A stretch of DNA of 7,068 nucleotides. It comes from Candidatus Equihabitans merdae (GTDB lineage Bacteria > Bacillota > Clostridia > Lachnospirales > Lachnospiraceae). Shown piece after piece: positions 6,401 through 7,068 of the stretch. The position numbers were made by a program, and so were the translations under genes. Numbering within the stretch: the stretch's first letter is position 1; each line of letters starts with the position of its first letter. The notes beneath the pieces were generated by a model. That model did no database searches. It saw nothing but the letters and a program-made list of their open reading frames with translations, and was not told where the DNA came from. The stretch is from contig JAGHUB010000330.1 in assembly GCA_018065025.1 (NCBI GenBank), positions 1 through 7,068 of the forward strand, read 5' to 3'.

Positions 6401-7068
6401 GCAGTCCTCCTCTTTCTCGCTGAATAAACCCAGGTTCCTGCAAAGATAAGCAGAGAAACCAGTGTTACAATGAGACTCTCCCGAACCAGGGGACAATAGA
6501 ATCTAAGAGCTACCTCATGGGTACCGGCAGACAGTTTCACAGCCTGATAGGCCTTGTTAGCTTTGAAGGTCTCCACTTCCTGACCATCCACATAAGCTTT
6601 CCAACCACTTTCAAAAGGATAAGCGATGATGAGGTAACCATCTTCAGAAGCTGTCACCTTGCCGTCAACTCTGTCATCTCTAAGCTGTTTATTGAAATCA
6701 AGGTCTGCTTCCTGATCCAGTTTAGACTGTTTGACCTTGATCTCATCCTGATCCACCACTGTGACATCATTTTCATCGTAATATGAACAGATGCCATCAA
6801 TGGTGTCATTTTTATAGATGTAAATGTGACCTACCTGCTTCCAAACCTTATAGTCTCCAAGAATCAGGCAATCGGATTCGGCAAGAACGTAGCGAATACC
6901 TGCCAGTTCATTTTCCGGCATATTACCCGGGCCTTTACGGAAGGAGATGTGGTTCTGATCCAGGTACCGGATCTGAGTCCAATCACTGTCTACAAGTTCC
7001 TGAATATTGCCGTTCTGAACGGAATTATAGGTGCTGACGCCCTGATAATTCTGATACATAGCATCTAC
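6379..7068 (-). CDS. YfhO-family membrane protein, C-terminal part (N-terminus beyond the right edge)
   Basis: Partial: 229 codons and a TAA stop are visible, and the frame stays open to the right edge (Val-Asp-Ala precede the first visible Met), so this is not a small gene. Whole YfhO proteins are around 850 residues with many membrane spans. The visible part is the extracytoplasmic C-terminal region: MYQNYQGVSTYNS near its beginning, a soluble domain, then the hallmark GYLIIAYPFESGWKAYVDGQ (visible residues about 144-163), a short beta-rich end, and one last transmembrane helix (about 198-215) with a basic cytoplasmic tail (ARKRR). YfhO is a GT-C-like family; in Bacillus subtilis YfhO works with CsbB to glycosylate lipoteichoic acid using an undecaprenyl-linked sugar. 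A similar polymer-decorating role is inferred here from the neighbouring glycosyltransferases. The stop overlaps the next gene, so the two are co-transcribed. Confidence 0.85.
   Translation of the reverse strand, partial: VDAMYQNYQGVSTYNSVQNGNIQELVDSDWTQIRYLDQNHISFRKGPGNMPENELAGIRYVLAESDCLILGDYKVWKQVGHIYIYKNDTIDGICSYYDENDVTVVDQDEIKVKQSKLDQEADLDFNKQLRDDRVDGKVTASEDGYLIIAYPFESGWKAYVDGQEVETFKANKAYQAVKLSAGTHEVALRFYCPLVRESLIVTLVSLLIFAGTWVYSARKRRTACKSSTK
6406..6411 (-). promoter_or_regulatory. Ribosome binding site of the tandem GT2 gene, inside the yfhO-like gene
   Basis: The minus strand reads AGGAGG, five bases (ACTGC), then ATG at 6400. This perfect anti-Shine-Dalgarno match decides for the 6400 start over the longer frame from 6496, which runs entirely through yfhO coding sequence. 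Confidence 0.8.

Noticed and set aside
6401..6496. Extension of the tandem GT2 protein by 32 residues to an upstream in-frame ATG.
   Set aside because: The stretch is coding sequence of the yfhO-like gene in another frame, includes the strong AGGAGG site for the ATG at 6400, and gives residues unlike the family's N-terminus.

Overview
The window is one stretch of a surface (capsular, exopolysaccharide or wall-linked) polysaccharide gene cluster. All six genes lie on the minus strand, so transcription runs right to left. The base composition is moderate, starts are preceded by strong Shine-Dalgarno sites, genes are tightly packed, and the protein families are a YfhO membrane protein, tandem GT2 enzymes, a WcaJ/CpsE-type initiating transferase and an LCP protein with a long basic cytoplasmic tail. 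This points to a Gram-positive, low-to-mid GC member of the Firmicutes. A gut-type clostridium such as a Lachnospiraceae member is my best guess from sequence style only; no marker gene fixes the taxon.

Layout in transcription order: (1) 7068-6379, the C-terminal part of a YfhO-family multi-membrane-span protein, cut by the right edge; (2) 6400-4628, a 590-residue protein with two GT2 domains, overlapping the yfhO end by 22 bases; (3) 4623-3637, a WbbL-like GT2 enzyme starting 4 bases after the previous stop; (4) an 88-base gap holding a good sigma-A-type promoter and a spaced inverted repeat; (5) 3548-2145, the polyprenyl-phosphate sugar-1-phosphate transferase that starts the repeat unit, using a TTG start; (6) 2136-625, an LCP protein whose cytoplasmic tail carries five 12-residue Arg/Ser/acidic repeats; (7) 599-1, the N-terminal two thirds of an RfbN-like (rhamnosyl)transferase cut by the left edge.

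The genes make sense together. The initiating enzyme loads a sugar phosphate on the lipid carrier inside the membrane, the three GT2 proteins extend it in the cytoplasm (two look like the rhamnosyltransferase branch), YfhO may modify a polymer on the outer face, and the LCP protein probably transfers the finished chain to peptidoglycan. Flippase, polymerase, sugar-nucleotide synthesis and length-control genes are not in view.

I found no tRNA, rRNA, CRISPR array, insertion sequence, or intrinsic terminator. No stretch above 300 bases lacks a gene. This is mostly a recognisable polysaccharide locus rather than a clearly new system; the least ordinary parts are the SR-like repeat tail of the LCP protein and the promoter with inverted repeat in front of the initiating transferase.
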